Shown in pieces: positions 1 through 8,287 of a DNA stretch of 64,000 nt (the first letter of the stretch is position 1; each line of letters begins with the position of its first letter). Location: NCBI GenBank assembly GCA_022226935.1, contig CP092081.1:3150737-3214736 (forward strand), written 5' to 3'. This DNA comes from Nitrospira sp. GTDB lineage: Bacteria > Nitrospirota > Nitrospiria > Nitrospirales > Nitrospiraceae. The position numbers and the translations under genes were made by a program. The notes under the pieces are model-generated. The model saw only the letters and a list, made by a program, of their open reading frames with translations. It searched no databases and was not told the DNA's origin.

Positions 1-39
1 CCGCGTTTCTTCATGGGGTCGATCCGCATGGAGTTCTAG
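1..39 (+). CDS. C-terminal tail of a TonB-dependent receptor (partial)
   Basis: The first 39 bases encode the last 12 residues of an outer membrane protein (ending in Ile-Arg-Met-Glu-Phe) followed by TAG. A terminal aromatic residue is the usual C-terminal signature of outer membrane beta-barrels. The stretch differs by one base from the 3' end of the receptor gene at 6160-6198, so the truncated gene is a close paralog of that siderophore-type receptor. The rest lies outside the window. Confidence 0.8.
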   Translation, partial: PRFFMGSIRMEF

Positions 40-67
40 TTTCTGTCCCGCCCGTGCGCGAAAAGAT

Positions 68-96
68 GCCGTGCCCGCCGTTCCGGCGGGCACGGC
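68..96 (+). terminator. 13-bp perfect hairpin after the partial receptor gene
   Basis: Arms 68-80 and 84-96 are perfectly complementary with a 3-base loop (TTC). The position just after the stop codon at 39 and before the next promoter suggests a transcription terminator. No clear T-tract follows, so Rho-independent termination is not certain. Confidence 0.6.
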
Positions 97-133
97 GTCC
101 CTTCCCTGGTCACCGTGCGATTGTGCTGCAAAC

Positions 134-188
134 TGTAGCAAGTGTGAGCAATCGTCGGTAGACGAATTTATCGTCGGTTTCGTAGCAT
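134..188 (+). promoter_or_regulatory. Repeated 10-bp-register promoter element, copy 1
   Basis: TGTAGCA (134), GTGAGCA (144) and GTCGGTA (154) are spaced exactly 10 bp apart. The third unit runs into a -35-like TAGACG (159-164), followed after 18 bp by TAGCAT (183-188). Five further copies occur in the window at 3131, 6309, 12823, 17055 and 21457, each upstream of a small envelope-protein gene. Direct repeats in 10-11 bp register abutting a -35 are typical of OmpR/PhoB-type activator sites; that identity is inference. Confidence 0.7.
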
Positions 189-217
189 GGGCGCCTTCCA
201 CTCGACGGGTAAGGCGT

Positions 218-619
218 ATGAACGTATGGCGCTCCATGCATGGGGCTCGACAGTCGACACGGGGTCCGTTCCTGGCGGTCTCGGTCGTCTGCGTGCTCAT
301 TGTGATCCGCCTGGCTGCCGCCATCGTCTGCGCGACCTGTTTTACCGAACTGGAAACGCCGGCGACCCGCAACTTCCATCTCCATGGCGGCGGCGACCGG
401 GAGCCCTGTCACCGCGGGCAGGCCGAAGCCAAACCACTGGTCAACTGGGCCTGTTCGGTCAACCAGGATGACAATGCGTTTATCCTGCCCGAGATTCCGC
501 GCCTGCCGGTCGTGGTCGCGCTGTTTGTCCCGCTGGTGGTGCTGCTCGTTTTTTATCGCAGTCGCCTGCTGATTTCGGCCACCGGCCGCGGCCCTCCGCT
601 TGCCGCCTGCGCCTGTTAA
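218..619 (+). CDS. Small Cys/His-rich two-TM membrane protein, paralog 1
   Basis: This 133-aa protein has a hydrophobic segment near residues 18-36 and another near 90-108. Between them is a probable periplasmic loop carrying CxxC, FHLH, GGDR, PCHRG and WAC motifs. It ends in the motif GRGPP plus a short tail. It is clearly homologous to the products at 3216 and 6394, with the same order of Cys, His-x-His, Cys-His and Trp-Ala-Cys. ATG 218 is chosen because the predicted -10 lies at 183-188 and a GGGTAAGG-like site precedes it; longer in-frame starts fall upstream of the promoter. It heads a unit with the TonB receptor at 837. I do not recognise the family. Conserved Cys/His residues suggest metal or thiol chemistry as partner of the neighbouring receptor and PepSY proteins. 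Confidence 0.75.
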   Translation: MNVWRSMHGARQSTRGPFLAVSVVCVLIVIRLAAAIVCATCFTELETPATRNFHLHGGGDREPCHRGQAEAKPLVNWACSVNQDDNAFILPEIPRLPVVVALFVPLVVLLVFYRSRLLISATGRGPPLAACAC

Positions 620-649
620 CGCACCATCAACATCATCATTGAAGCGTCT

Positions 650-774
650 CGAGCCGGGCCTCCCGTGGTCCGATGCTGCCTGCGCCATGCGCATGGGTTC
701 GCATGATGACGAGCCGGACCGGACTGCGAACTTGTCCGGTCTTCTCCTCTGCCGCAGGCAGCGTATCGGGCTCG
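650..774 (+). promoter_or_regulatory. Structured 5' leader before TonB receptor
   Basis: The 217-base gap between paralog 1 and the receptor contains nested complementary arms: 650-655 with 769-774, and a perfect 10-bp pair 675-684 with 753-762. Inside are two crossing pairs: 697-703 with 725-731, and 717-724 with 734-741. The crossing pairs could form a pseudoknot or alternative folds. No known riboswitch consensus was recognised. Confidence 0.45.
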
Positions 775-836
775 GCGTCTGTTGTCCGTTCCCGAACAGA
801 CGGCCTGTGCCAGGAATGAAAGGAAGTTGTGCCACC

Positions 837-3053
837 ATGAAGATGCCTCGTCTCACATCGACACTCAGCACTCGAATCGCGGTTGCTCTTGGGGTCCTTG
901 TCTTCTGTCCCAGCCTGTCAGGATGGGCAGCCGAACCGGAGTCCGGGGAACCGGCAGAAGCAATCCCGGTGGTGGATGCCTCGGAGGTGCTGATCTCGGC
1001 TACCCGCACTCCGACCTCCATGGGAAGCCTGAACCAGGCGGTCACCATTGTGTCGGAAGAACAATTGCGGCAGCAGCTTGCCGCCTCGCCGAGCCGGAGC
1101 ATCACACAGATCTTGACGAAACTGGTGCCCGGCATGTCGCAGAACGACCAATCGATGGATTCCGGCACCTCACTGAAGATCAGAGGCCGGTCGATTGCGA
1201 TCTTGATTGATGGTGTGCCGCAGCAGAGCAGCCCGACGACGGAATTGGACCTCGCTCATATTGATCCCAGCGCCATCGAACGCATCGAAATCATCCGCGG
1301 TTCCACCGCGATCTACGGTAACGGCGCGATGGGTGGTCTCATCAATATCATTACCAAGCAGCCGGGCGAGGGCAAGCCAAGCTACTACACGGATGTGCAG
1401 GGCAGTGGATCGCTCACCCGAGTCTTGCGTGGACTCAGCGGCACGGTGGTGCAGGGCTTTCAGGGCAAGAAAGACTGGTTCGACTACAACATTATCGGCA
1501 GCTTCAGCCAACAGGGCGGGATGTTCGATGCGGAGGGCTCTCGCACCATGCCCGGCACCAATACGGTCGGTGGATTTGCCGACACGAAGAACTACAACAT
1601 CATGAGTAAGTTCGGCGCCACCTTCGGCGATCACCGGTTTCAACTGACCTTCAACCGCAAGGAGTCGCGTCAGGATACGAACTACCTGGTGGATCCCAAC
1701 GTGGACGCGTTGCCACGGACGTTTGCGCGGTACGTACCCGGTTTGTCGTTGGCCGACCAACCCAAGCTGGCGAATACGCAGATTAGTGCCGACTACACGC
1801 ATCCCCACCTGTTCCTCGGCAGCCGAGTTCATTTGCAGGGCTACTACCGTACGCAGCAGACGCGGTTTCCGACGCTTGACACTCGGCTGTTCGGCGGCAC
1901 GGATGTGTTGCAGGGCTATAACCAAAGCGACGTGTTGGGAACCAGGCTCGACATCACGACGCCCATTCCTATTTACGGAAAGCCGGAAATCGTGTGGGGT
2001 ATGGATTTTTCCAGCCAGCACGGCGCCCAGTCTACAACGCTGTACGATCAGTCTGTCTTTGACGGCTCCGGCGGACGGGTGTTCAGCAAGACGGGAGATG
2101 TGGCCTCATCTCCCTCCCGTGTCTTAAACAGTACTGCCGCGTTTGCGCAGGGCGAGTGGACTCCGCTTCCGGCATTGGTCTTGCGCGGCGGGGTTCGCTA
2201 TGAGCGGGTGAAAGTGACGAGTAGTGACTTCACCGGGAACGGCTCGTTTCTCGCGGCGAGCGCCATCGAATTCGACACGACGGTGTTCAACGCGGGATTT
2301 GTGTATCACTTGCTGGACCCGTTGGATCTGTTCTTCAATTTTAGCCAAGGATTCAATGTGCCCGTCGGGTCGATCGACAATGCGTTGGGCAATGTGCCGG
2401 CCGGTACCGCCATCTCGCTGCAGCGCTTACAGCCGCAACGAGTGAATAACTATGAACTTGGTCTGCGAGGTAAATGGAGCAAGGTTCAGGCTTCGGTGTC
2501 CGGATATATCTCCAAGTCGTCGCTGGGGCTGAACTTTGATCAGTTCACGAATTCGTTGCGGCGCGCCCCGCAAAATATCTACGGGGTGGAGGCCACCCTC
2601 GATGTGCAGCCGATCGACCGGGTTCGACTCGGTGGAACCTACACCTTCGTGGAAGGCGATCAGACCATCGGGTTCAATCCTGATGTGCGCGTGCCGTTGA
2701 ACGGCTTCTCCATCGCTCCGCAGAAGATCACCGCCTACCTCGAACACCTGACGGTCCCGGAATGGCAATGGCGCAACCGGATTCAAGTGCTCTATTCCGG
2801 CAGCCGCTCTCGCTCGTTGACCGCATTCAATTCCGGCATTGATCCCACCGCGGATCCCTTCGGCCAGACGGAGTATTTCCTGGTCGATCTGATCAGTACG
2901 GTCAAAGCCGGGCCTGGCACGCTCCGGTTCGGGGTGGAAAATCTGCTGAACAAACAGTACGCGACGCCGTTCAATCAGATTTCCTTCACCAACAGCTTTT
3001 ATTTCGCGGGGCGCGGGACGACGGCCTCGATTGGGTATTCGATTTATTACTGA
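837..3053 (+). CDS. TonB-dependent outer membrane receptor
   Basis: The 738-aa product has a signal peptide (about residues 1-33, ending near GWAAEP), a plug domain (about 45-165, with the typical LKIRGRSIAILIDGVP and IERIEIIRGSTAIYGNGAMGGLINIITK motif region) and a beta-barrel ending in an aromatic residue (IGYSIYY). TonB receptors import metal chelates or cofactors across the outer membrane using TonB-ExbBD energy. The plug resembles catecholate/FepA- or BtuB-like receptors; the ligand cannot be read from sequence. ATG 837 follows AAAGGAAG at 819-826; an ATG at 816 is an alternative. It lies downstream of the small Cys/His protein and a structured leader, probably in the same transcript. 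Confidence 0.92.
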   Translation: MKMPRLTSTLSTRIAVALGVLVFCPSLSGWAAEPESGEPAEAIPVVDASEVLISATRTPTSMGSLNQAVTIVSEEQLRQQLAASPSRSITQILTKLVPGMSQNDQSMDSGTSLKIRGRSIAILIDGVPQQSSPTTELDLAHIDPSAIERIEIIRGSTAIYGNGAMGGLINIITKQPGEGKPSYYTDVQGSGSLTRVLRGLSGTVVQGFQGKKDWFDYNIIGSFSQQGGMFDAEGSRTMPGTNTVGGFADTKNYNIMSKFGATFGDHRFQLTFNRKESRQDTNYLVDPNVDALPRTFARYVPGLSLADQPKLANTQISADYTHPHLFLGSRVHLQGYYRTQQTRFPTLDTRLFGGTDVLQGYNQSDVLGTRLDITTPIPIYGKPEIVWGMDFSSQHGAQSTTLYDQSVFDGSGGRVFSKTGDVASSPSRVLNSTAAFAQGEWTPLPALVLRGGVRYERVKVTSSDFTGNGSFLAASAIEFDTTVFNAGFVYHLLDPLDLFFNFSQGFNVPVGSIDNALGNVPAGTAISLQRLQPQRVNNYELGLRGKWSKVQASVSGYISKSSLGLNFDQFTNSLRRAPQNIYGVEATLDVQPIDRVRLGGTYTFVEGDQTIGFNPDVRVPLNGFSIAPQKITAYLEHLTVPEWQWRNRIQVLYSGSRSRSLTAFNSGIDPTADPFGQTEYFLVDLISTVKAGPGTLRFGVENLLNKQYATPFNQISFTNSFYFAGRGTTASIGYSIYY

Positions 3054-3083
3054 GTGATCCCGGAATCCTGTGTGAAGCAGGCT

Positions 3084-3103
3084 CGGCATTGGTCACAATG
3101 CCG
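3084..3103 (+). terminator. Hairpin after TonB receptor
   Basis: Perfect 8-bp arms 3084-3091 and 3096-3103 with a 4-base loop lie 30 bp after the receptor stop codon and before promoter copy 2. There is no T-tract, so this is a probable but not certain terminator. Confidence 0.5.
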
Positions 3104-3130
3104 GGCCTGTCCACGTGTTCCAGAGAGCTG

Positions 3131-3185
3131 TGTAGCAAGAGTGAGCAGGCGTCGGTAGACAATTCTCCCAGTCGTTTCGTAGGGT
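3131..3185 (+). promoter_or_regulatory. Repeated promoter element, copy 2
   Basis: TGTAGCA (3131), GTGAGCA (3141) and GTCGGTA (3151) lie in exact 10-bp register. They lead into TAGACA (3156-3161), an 18-bp spacer and TAGGGT (3180-3185). Layout is the same as copy 1, and the gene that follows is a paralog of the gene after copy 1. Confidence 0.7.
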
Positions 3186-3215
3186 GAGGGCCCTTATTTT
3201 CTGCCGGGGTAGTGG

Positions 3216-3623
3216 GTGAAAGACGTCTGTCGGTTTATGCATGTGCCGGGGCATCAGGGGAGCAGATCGCGCCATGCAGTGCTGCTGGCGCTGTTCCTGA
3301 TCGGCATTCGCCTCGTCGCCGGATTCCTCCATGTCAGTTGCTTCAACGAAATCGAGCCACCGCCCGCGCGGTCGTTTCACCTCCATGCCGGCGGCGATAG
3401 AATCCCCTGTCATCACGGCAAGGCCCCGACAAGCCCGCTGAGTGATTGGGCCTGTTCAGTCAATCAGGATGAGTCTGCCTTTATCCTGCCCGATGTCCCG
3501 CTCTTGCCGGTGGTGGTGGCGCTGTTTCTTCCGTTTCTGCTTTTCAGGCTCTCGTTCGGGAGTCGTTCTGCGATTGTTCCTCACGGCCGCGGTCCACCCT
3601 ATCTCTTCCTTCTCGTCTCGTAA
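3216..3623 (+). CDS. Small Cys/His-rich two-TM membrane protein, paralog 2
   Basis: The 135-aa product has an N-terminal membrane segment (about residues 20-37), a periplasmic-type loop with SCF, FHLH, GGDR, PCHHG and WACSVNQD motifs, and a second hydrophobic segment before a terminal HGRGPP motif. It shares all invariant Cys/His positions with the products at 218 and 6394, apart from the first Cys of the CxxC pair, here replaced (HVSC). GTG 3216 is used; ATG 3237 is equally possible, and no strong ribosome binding site decides. It is followed by a structured leader and the receptor gene at 3850. Function is unknown; a metal- or thiol-handling partner of the receptor is inferred. Confidence 0.72.
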   Translation: MKDVCRFMHVPGHQGSRSRHAVLLALFLIGIRLVAGFLHVSCFNEIEPPPARSFHLHAGGDRIPCHHGKAPTSPLSDWACSVNQDESAFILPDVPLLPVVVALFLPFLLFRLSFGSRSAIVPHGRGPPYLFLLVS

Positions 3624-3832
3624 CGCAGGGTTCTCATCCATATCACCTAATCGGGAGTCGCACGGCCGCTACACCGAAGGCGGGCCGCACGCCAGGGAAC
3701 CGGCATCATCCGATGCCGGAAGGGACAGGTCTTTGAAGGACCAGCCCCGTACACCCTGCGTGCAGCCGCTCAGCCTTCGTCACCGGTCTGCCCCCGGCAA
3801 GTTCCGGTTCCGTGCGTGTAGAGCGGGAACCG
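3623..3832 (+). promoter_or_regulatory. Structured 5' leader before the amber-interrupted receptor
   Basis: Long-range arms 3623-3631 and 3753-3761 (perfect 9 bp) enclose a perfect 8-bp hairpin at 3700-3719. A further hairpin, 3805-3811 with 3826-3832, ends exactly where the AAGGAGGA ribosome binding site (3833-3840) begins. That placement suggests control of translation initiation. Parts resemble a cobalamin riboswitch loosely, but the conserved core was not found. Confidence 0.42.
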
Positions 3833-3849
3833 AAGGAGGAGTGTTGTCG

Positions 3850-6198
3850 ATGAAGTCAACGGACTCGTGTCAGAACGCATCTCGATCTCTCATATGTCTT
3901 CGCCGCGGCTCCGCGGGCATCGGCAGAATCGTCGCGGTCGCCGGCCTTACGTTGCTGACGGCCTGTATCGGTCCGCACAAACCGGTGGCGACGGACAAGA
4001 CTTCTGCCACTCCAGCTGCCGCACCGGTTCAGGGAGAATCGATCGGGGACTCCGGAGGAGACAAGGCGACGCAGGCAAGGCAGTCTCCGCCGGCTCTGCC
4101 CGTGCCGCTTCCCGTACCCGTTCAGGCCGAAGTCTTGGCCGGAACGGGAGCACCCACAAGGGACGATGCTCCCGTTGTTGATGTCAAACCGGTGCATATT
4201 GTGGCGCAAGCCGAGTCCTATCACGTGACAACCACGGCGACGGCGACCAAAACCGACACACCGATCATGGAGACGCCGATGTCGGTGAAAGTTGTCCCTC
4301 AACAGGTCATGCGCGATCAGCAGGTCGTGCGGGTCGATCAGGCGCTGAAAAACGTCAGCGGCGTCATCAGCGGCGCCGAGGGCGACATGCAGTTTAATGT
4401 GCGGGGGTTTGATCAGTTTAACTTCTATCGCGATGGCTACCCGTTTCAGAGCCAGTGGTTTCACGGAGAAGACCTGACGAATATCGAGCGGGTGGAGGTC
4501 TTGAAAGGCCCCGGCTCCATTCTCTATGGACGGGCCGAGCCCGGCGGCATCATCAATTTCGTCACGAAGCAACCGCTGGATCAGCCCTATTATTCGCTGC
4601 AGCAGTAGTTCGGCTCGTATGGCTGGTACCGGACCAACGCCGATCTGACCGGTCCGTTGACCGCAAACAACTCCGTATCCTACCGATTGAATATCGGCTA
4701 TCAAACGAACCAGACGTTCCAGCAGTTCGGGGGCAATGAACGGCTGATTGTGTCCCCGCAGGTGCGATGGCGAATCACGGATCACACCACCTCTACTCTG
4801 AAGTATGAGTACAGCGATATCTCGCTCACGGGCAAAGGCAATATTCCTCTGCTGGGCAACCGTCCGGCCCCCATTGCGCGGGAGTTGAATCTCGGCGAAC
4901 GCTGGAACCTGCAGAACGATAAGTATCATCTGGTCTCATTGATCACGGAGCATGCCTTCAACGACGCCTGGTCGATCAGGCATCGGTTCAATTTCAGCAA
5001 CCATCAATTGACGTTAACCGGACAGAATGTGGGGAATGCCGCGGCGAACGGGGATGTGAGTCGATTCTTCTTTGCGCAGAATACAGACGGTCGGGACTAC
5101 ACGCGCAATGTGTTCAATGCCCTCGAGCTCACCGGCCACGTCACCACCGGCCCGATCAAGCACAGGCTCCTGTTCGGGGGAGACTATCTCCACAGCGACA
5201 TTCGCGCGACGATGGCAGGGTTTACGCCGGCCACCGACGACGTGAGCAATATCTTCAACCCGGTTCACACGGCGGGACCGCCGGTCATCGCGCCTGGTGA
5301 TGTGACGAAATACACCCGGTCGCTGCCCTGGTTCGGTCTCTACGCGCAGGATCAAATCGAGTTGCCCTACCATATCCACATTCTCGCGGGATTCCGATAC
5401 GACAACGCGAAGACGTCCACCTCCAACGAGAATCTGGGCGTTCGCACGCCGACCATCAAGGATACGAATGAGCGGATTTCGCCACGAGCCGGCGTCGTAT
5501 GGCGTCCGGTGCCGGAGTTCTCGCTCTACGGCAGTTATACGGAAAACTTTGGCGCGTCGAATACGTTTACCGCCGGTTCGGTTGTGCCGCTGCCGCCGCA
5601 AACGGCTCAACAATGGGAGGTGGGGGCCAAGACGGAACTGTTCGGCGGCCGGTTTATCGGCTCATTGGCCTACTTCGACCTGACCAAGCAGAATTTGCCG
5701 GTCTTTTTTCCCGGGGAAACCAGGGCGGTCGGCGAGGGTGAGAGCCGTGGTGTAGAGTTGGACGTCAGCGGGGAAATTCTGCCGGGCTGGAGCGTTATCG
5801 GGGCCTATGCCTACACGCCCTTTGCCAAGACCACAAAGGATGATCCCGCGCTTGGGACGATGGGGAAGCGCCTCAACAACGCGCCCGTCAATAGCGGCAG
5901 TCTATGGACCGTCTATCAGTTCCAGGAGGAAACGCTCCAAGGATTGCGGGTGGGAGTCGGGGTACAGGGGGTGGGTGAGCGGCAGATCGGGTTCGGCGAA
6001 ACGGCCCAGGCGCCGGGATATGTGATCACCAACCTGATGGCGAGTTATCACTGGCGTGTCGGCACGGCCCGGTACACGGCACAGCTGAACGTCGATAACC
6101 TGCTCGACAAAAGCTATATCGGTCAGGTCTTCTCGTATGGTCCGACCTACTACGGTATGCCGCGTTTCTTCATGGGGTCGATCCGGATGGAGTTCTAG
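3850..6198 (+). pseudogene. TonB-dependent siderophore receptor interrupted by in-frame TAG
   Basis: Reading from ATG 3850 (ribosome binding site AAGGAGGA at 3833-3840), the frame encodes a signal or lipobox-like N-terminus (LLTAC), a Pro/Ala-rich linker, a siderophore-receptor plug (METPMSVKVVPQQVM, RVEVLKGPGSILYGRAEPGG) and a full beta-barrel ending in RMEF. Codon 253 (4606-4608) is TAG. The paralog at 13333 has GAA (Glu) at the equivalent site, so one base change from GAG explains the stop. No frameshift is present and the downstream frame is intact for about 530 codons. This may be a recent nonsense mutation, a phase-variable or suppressed stop, or a sequencing error. If the stop is real, no barrel would be made. 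Confidence 0.85.
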
Positions 6199-6238
6199 GG
6201 GCGTGAAACGTGAAGTCTGAAGCGAACGGAAACGAGAG

Positions 6239-6265
6239 TGGCTCACGACGACATGTCGTGAGCCA
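6239..6265 (+). terminator. 11-bp perfect hairpin after receptor
   Basis: Arms 6239-6249 and 6255-6265 are perfectly complementary with a 5-base loop. The hairpin sits 40 bp after the receptor stop and before promoter copy 3. No T-run follows. Confidence 0.55.
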
Positions 6266-6308
6266 TCGGCAGGGGATGCGGTCTACACCACGAAACCCCG
6301 GTGTGGAC

Positions 6309-6362
6309 TGTAGCACCTGTGAGCAACAGGTAGTAGACATGAGGGTGGCAGTTTCGTATGGT
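6309..6362 (+). promoter_or_regulatory. Repeated promoter element, copy 3
   Basis: TGTAGCA (6309) and GTGAGCA (6319) are in 10-bp register, with a third, weaker unit at 6329. TAGACA (6334-6339) and TATGGT (6357-6362) are separated by 17 bp. It precedes the third member of the small Cys/His protein family. Confidence 0.7.
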
Positions 6363-6393
6363 AGTGCGTCTGAAACTGTATAGAGTATTTGTG

Positions 6394-6792
6394 ATGAACA
6401 AGCTCCTCCACATCATGTCTCTCCGTGGGCGAACGGGGCGGGCCCCGTCGCTGCTCTTTGTCGTCGCCTGTCTGCTGGTGGCCATCCGTGTGGTGGCCGG
6501 CTTCGTGTGTCATACGTGCTTCATTGATTTCGAACGGCCGACCTCTCGGAGTTTCCATCTCCATGCTGGGGGAGACCGTGATCCTTGTCACCACGGTCAA
6601 GCCGAGGCAAGTCCCCTGACGACCTGGGCCTGCACGGTGACGCAGGACGAAACGGCGTTCATCCTTCCGGACGTACCACGTCTCCCGATTGTGGTCTCTG
6701 AGTTTGTGCCGCTGTTGCTACTGCTCCTGTCGTATCGCACCCTGTTTCAAATTGCGGCCCACGGCCGCGGTCCTCCCGTGACGTACTCCTGA
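6394..6792 (+). CDS. Small Cys/His-rich two-TM membrane protein, paralog 3
   Basis: The 132-aa product has a membrane segment at about residues 19-37, then CxxC (VCHTC), FHLH, GGDR, PCHHG and WACTVTQD motifs, a second hydrophobic segment and a terminal HGRGPP motif. Start ATG 6394 is chosen because the -10 of promoter copy 3 ends at 6362, making the longer ATG 6358 impossible from that promoter. It precedes the PepSY protein gene at 6972, not a receptor, which links this family to inner-membrane metal reduction or release as well as to receptors. Family unknown to me. Confidence 0.75.
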   Translation: MNKLLHIMSLRGRTGRAPSLLFVVACLLVAIRVVAGFVCHTCFIDFERPTSRSFHLHAGGDRDPCHHGQAEASPLTTWACTVTQDETAFILPDVPRLPIVVSEFVPLLLLLLSYRTLFQIAAHGRGPPVTYS

Positions 6793-6908
6793 TCACCCGT
6801 TTCATCCGTACTGAATAGCCACCATCCCGATGCGGGTCCGAGGGGAATGGAGCCGTGTTGTGGAATACGTCTTCACCCGGCGTCCGTCTGTCGCTGGAAT
6901 GAGGACTG

Positions 6909-6953
6909 CCCTGCGGACGGTGTCATCGCTGCCGCAATGCTGCGTCCGCAGGG
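6909..6953 (+). promoter_or_regulatory. Perfect 11-bp hairpin next to PepSY gene ribosome binding site
   Basis: Arms 6909-6919 and 6943-6953 are perfectly complementary with a 23-base loop. The right arm ends 3 bases before AGGAG (6957-6961), the ribosome binding site of the PepSY gene. It could modulate translation; no T-tract is present for termination. Confidence 0.45.
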
Positions 6954-6971
6954 CGCAGGAGTGTCTGTCGC

Positions 6972-8207
6972 ATGTCTGATAGAGCCGTCACATCTTCGTC
7001 GATTGCGGGGGCATCCGGCGAGCTCGTTCAAGCCGGAGTGCGGGACCGTCGCGCGCGAGTGTGGCGAACGTGGTGGGTGCAGGCGCATCTCTATTTGGGC
7101 CTGATCGCAGGGGCGCTGCTGGTGGTCTTCGGATTGACGGGCAGTATCCTGGTGTTCTTTCAGGAAATCGACGAGTGGCTGAATCCTGCATTGCTGACGG
7201 TGGGCGCGCCTGCAGACGGGCAGAGTAGCTACCGGCCGATAGGTGAGATTTTGGCGGCGGCAGAGCAGGCGGCGGCGCCGGGGAGCCGTATCACACAGGT
7301 CTATGGGTCGACGAAACCCGAGCGGGTCATGGCTGTCTATATGGAGCAGCCGTCGAAAGCCTGGCAACGGATTTTTGTCGATCCCTACCGGGCCCGAGTG
7401 ACGGGGGTACGCAGTTATGGGCCCGACGAATGGATCCCGCACTACTTGGTGGATGCGATTTTTGCACTGCACTACCAGCTGTTCGCCGGGCTGACGGGCG
7501 TGACCCTGGCGGCAATCGCGGCCTGGTTGCTGATCCTGTCCCTGGTCACAGGTGTGATCGTCTGGTGGCCGGTGAACGGCCAATGGCGATACGCGTTTGT
7601 CATCCGACGGCCGTTCGCCCTGTTCCGGTTGCTGTTCGATCTGCACAAAACGGTGTCGCTGTATCTCTGTCTGGCGATCGGCGCCGTGCTCCTGTCTGGT
7701 GCCTACATGAATTGGGCCGAGCCGATTATCTGGATCACGCAGATTCTGTCGCCAGCCACCCGTGGCCCTGCGCAATCTGCTCCGCCGACTGTTGTGGATG
7801 GATCGTATCCGATCAGTCCGCAACGGGCGGTGGAATTGGCCGCAGCTCGGTATCCCGAGGGCCGGCTGAGCTCCATTGCCATGCCGGACGATGCGACGGG
7901 AGTTTATCAAGTCGGCAGGCAGGGGGTGCCGGGGCTCAGTGCGTTTTGGTCGGAGCGGATCGTGAGCGTCGATCAGTACAGCGGCGCGATCGTTGACGTG
8001 CGCGCTCCTGATACGAGGCGGAGCGCCGGGGAAACGTTTCTCGATTGGCAATGGCCCCTGCATTCGGGGCAAGCGTTCGGCCTACCCGGCCGCTTGCTGG
8101 TCTGTGCGAGCGGCCTGGCCTGCCCGGTCATCTACGCCACCGGGTTTCTCATGTGGTGGCGCAAGCGACGGGGACGAGCGCGTCGGTCGCTCGCACCGGC
8201 CTCGTAG
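6972..8207 (+). CDS. PepSY-associated transmembrane protein (putative siderophore/ferric reductase)
   Basis: The 411-aa protein has the PepSY_TM layout: a first membrane helix (about residues 37-59, LIAGALLVVFGLTGSILVFF), a periplasmic PepSY segment, membrane helices near 172-194 and 220-242, a second periplasmic PepSY region, and a final helix near 375-397 followed by a basic tail. Conserved His residues lie at HLYLG, LHYQLF, LHKTVSLYL and LHSGQ. Family members such as FpvG and PiuB-like proteins reduce ferric siderophores in the periplasm. ATG 6972 follows AGGAG at 6957-6961. It is the first gene of the probable PepSY-MFP-ABC unit after paralog 3. Confidence 0.85.
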   Translation: MSDRAVTSSSIAGASGELVQAGVRDRRARVWRTWWVQAHLYLGLIAGALLVVFGLTGSILVFFQEIDEWLNPALLTVGAPADGQSSYRPIGEILAAAEQAAAPGSRITQVYGSTKPERVMAVYMEQPSKAWQRIFVDPYRARVTGVRSYGPDEWIPHYLVDAIFALHYQLFAGLTGVTLAAIAAWLLILSLVTGVIVWWPVNGQWRYAFVIRRPFALFRLLFDLHKTVSLYLCLAIGAVLLSGAYMNWAEPIIWITQILSPATRGPAQSAPPTVVDGSYPISPQRAVELAAARYPEGRLSSIAMPDDATGVYQVGRQGVPGLSAFWSERIVSVDQYSGAIVDVRAPDTRRSAGETFLDWQWPLHSGQAFGLPGRLLVCASGLACPVIYATGFLMWWRKRRGRARRSLAPAS

Positions 8208-8287
8208 CCCCCGGTGCGGCAGATTGCAGTGCGAAGGAAACCAGAAGGAATGGCACGACTCGCTGCCGTTCCGTGGAGGAGGTTCCC

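Noticed and set aside
3623-3840. Cobalamin riboswitch upstream of a TonB receptor
   Set aside because: Fragments such as AGGGAACCGG and ACCGG-CTGCC recall B12 elements, but the conserved core (GCCACTG-type and B12 box) was not found in correct order, and the leader before 837 does not share it.
3442-3849. Earlier start for the receptor at 3850
   Set aside because: The open frame extends back to 3442 but overlaps the small Cys/His gene in another frame, encodes no signal peptide, and a strong AAGGAGGA site precedes ATG 3850.
134-6362. Fur boxes at the receptor promoters
   Set aside because: The GATAATGATTATC-type 19-bp palindrome is not present; the repeated element is a direct repeat in 10-bp register.
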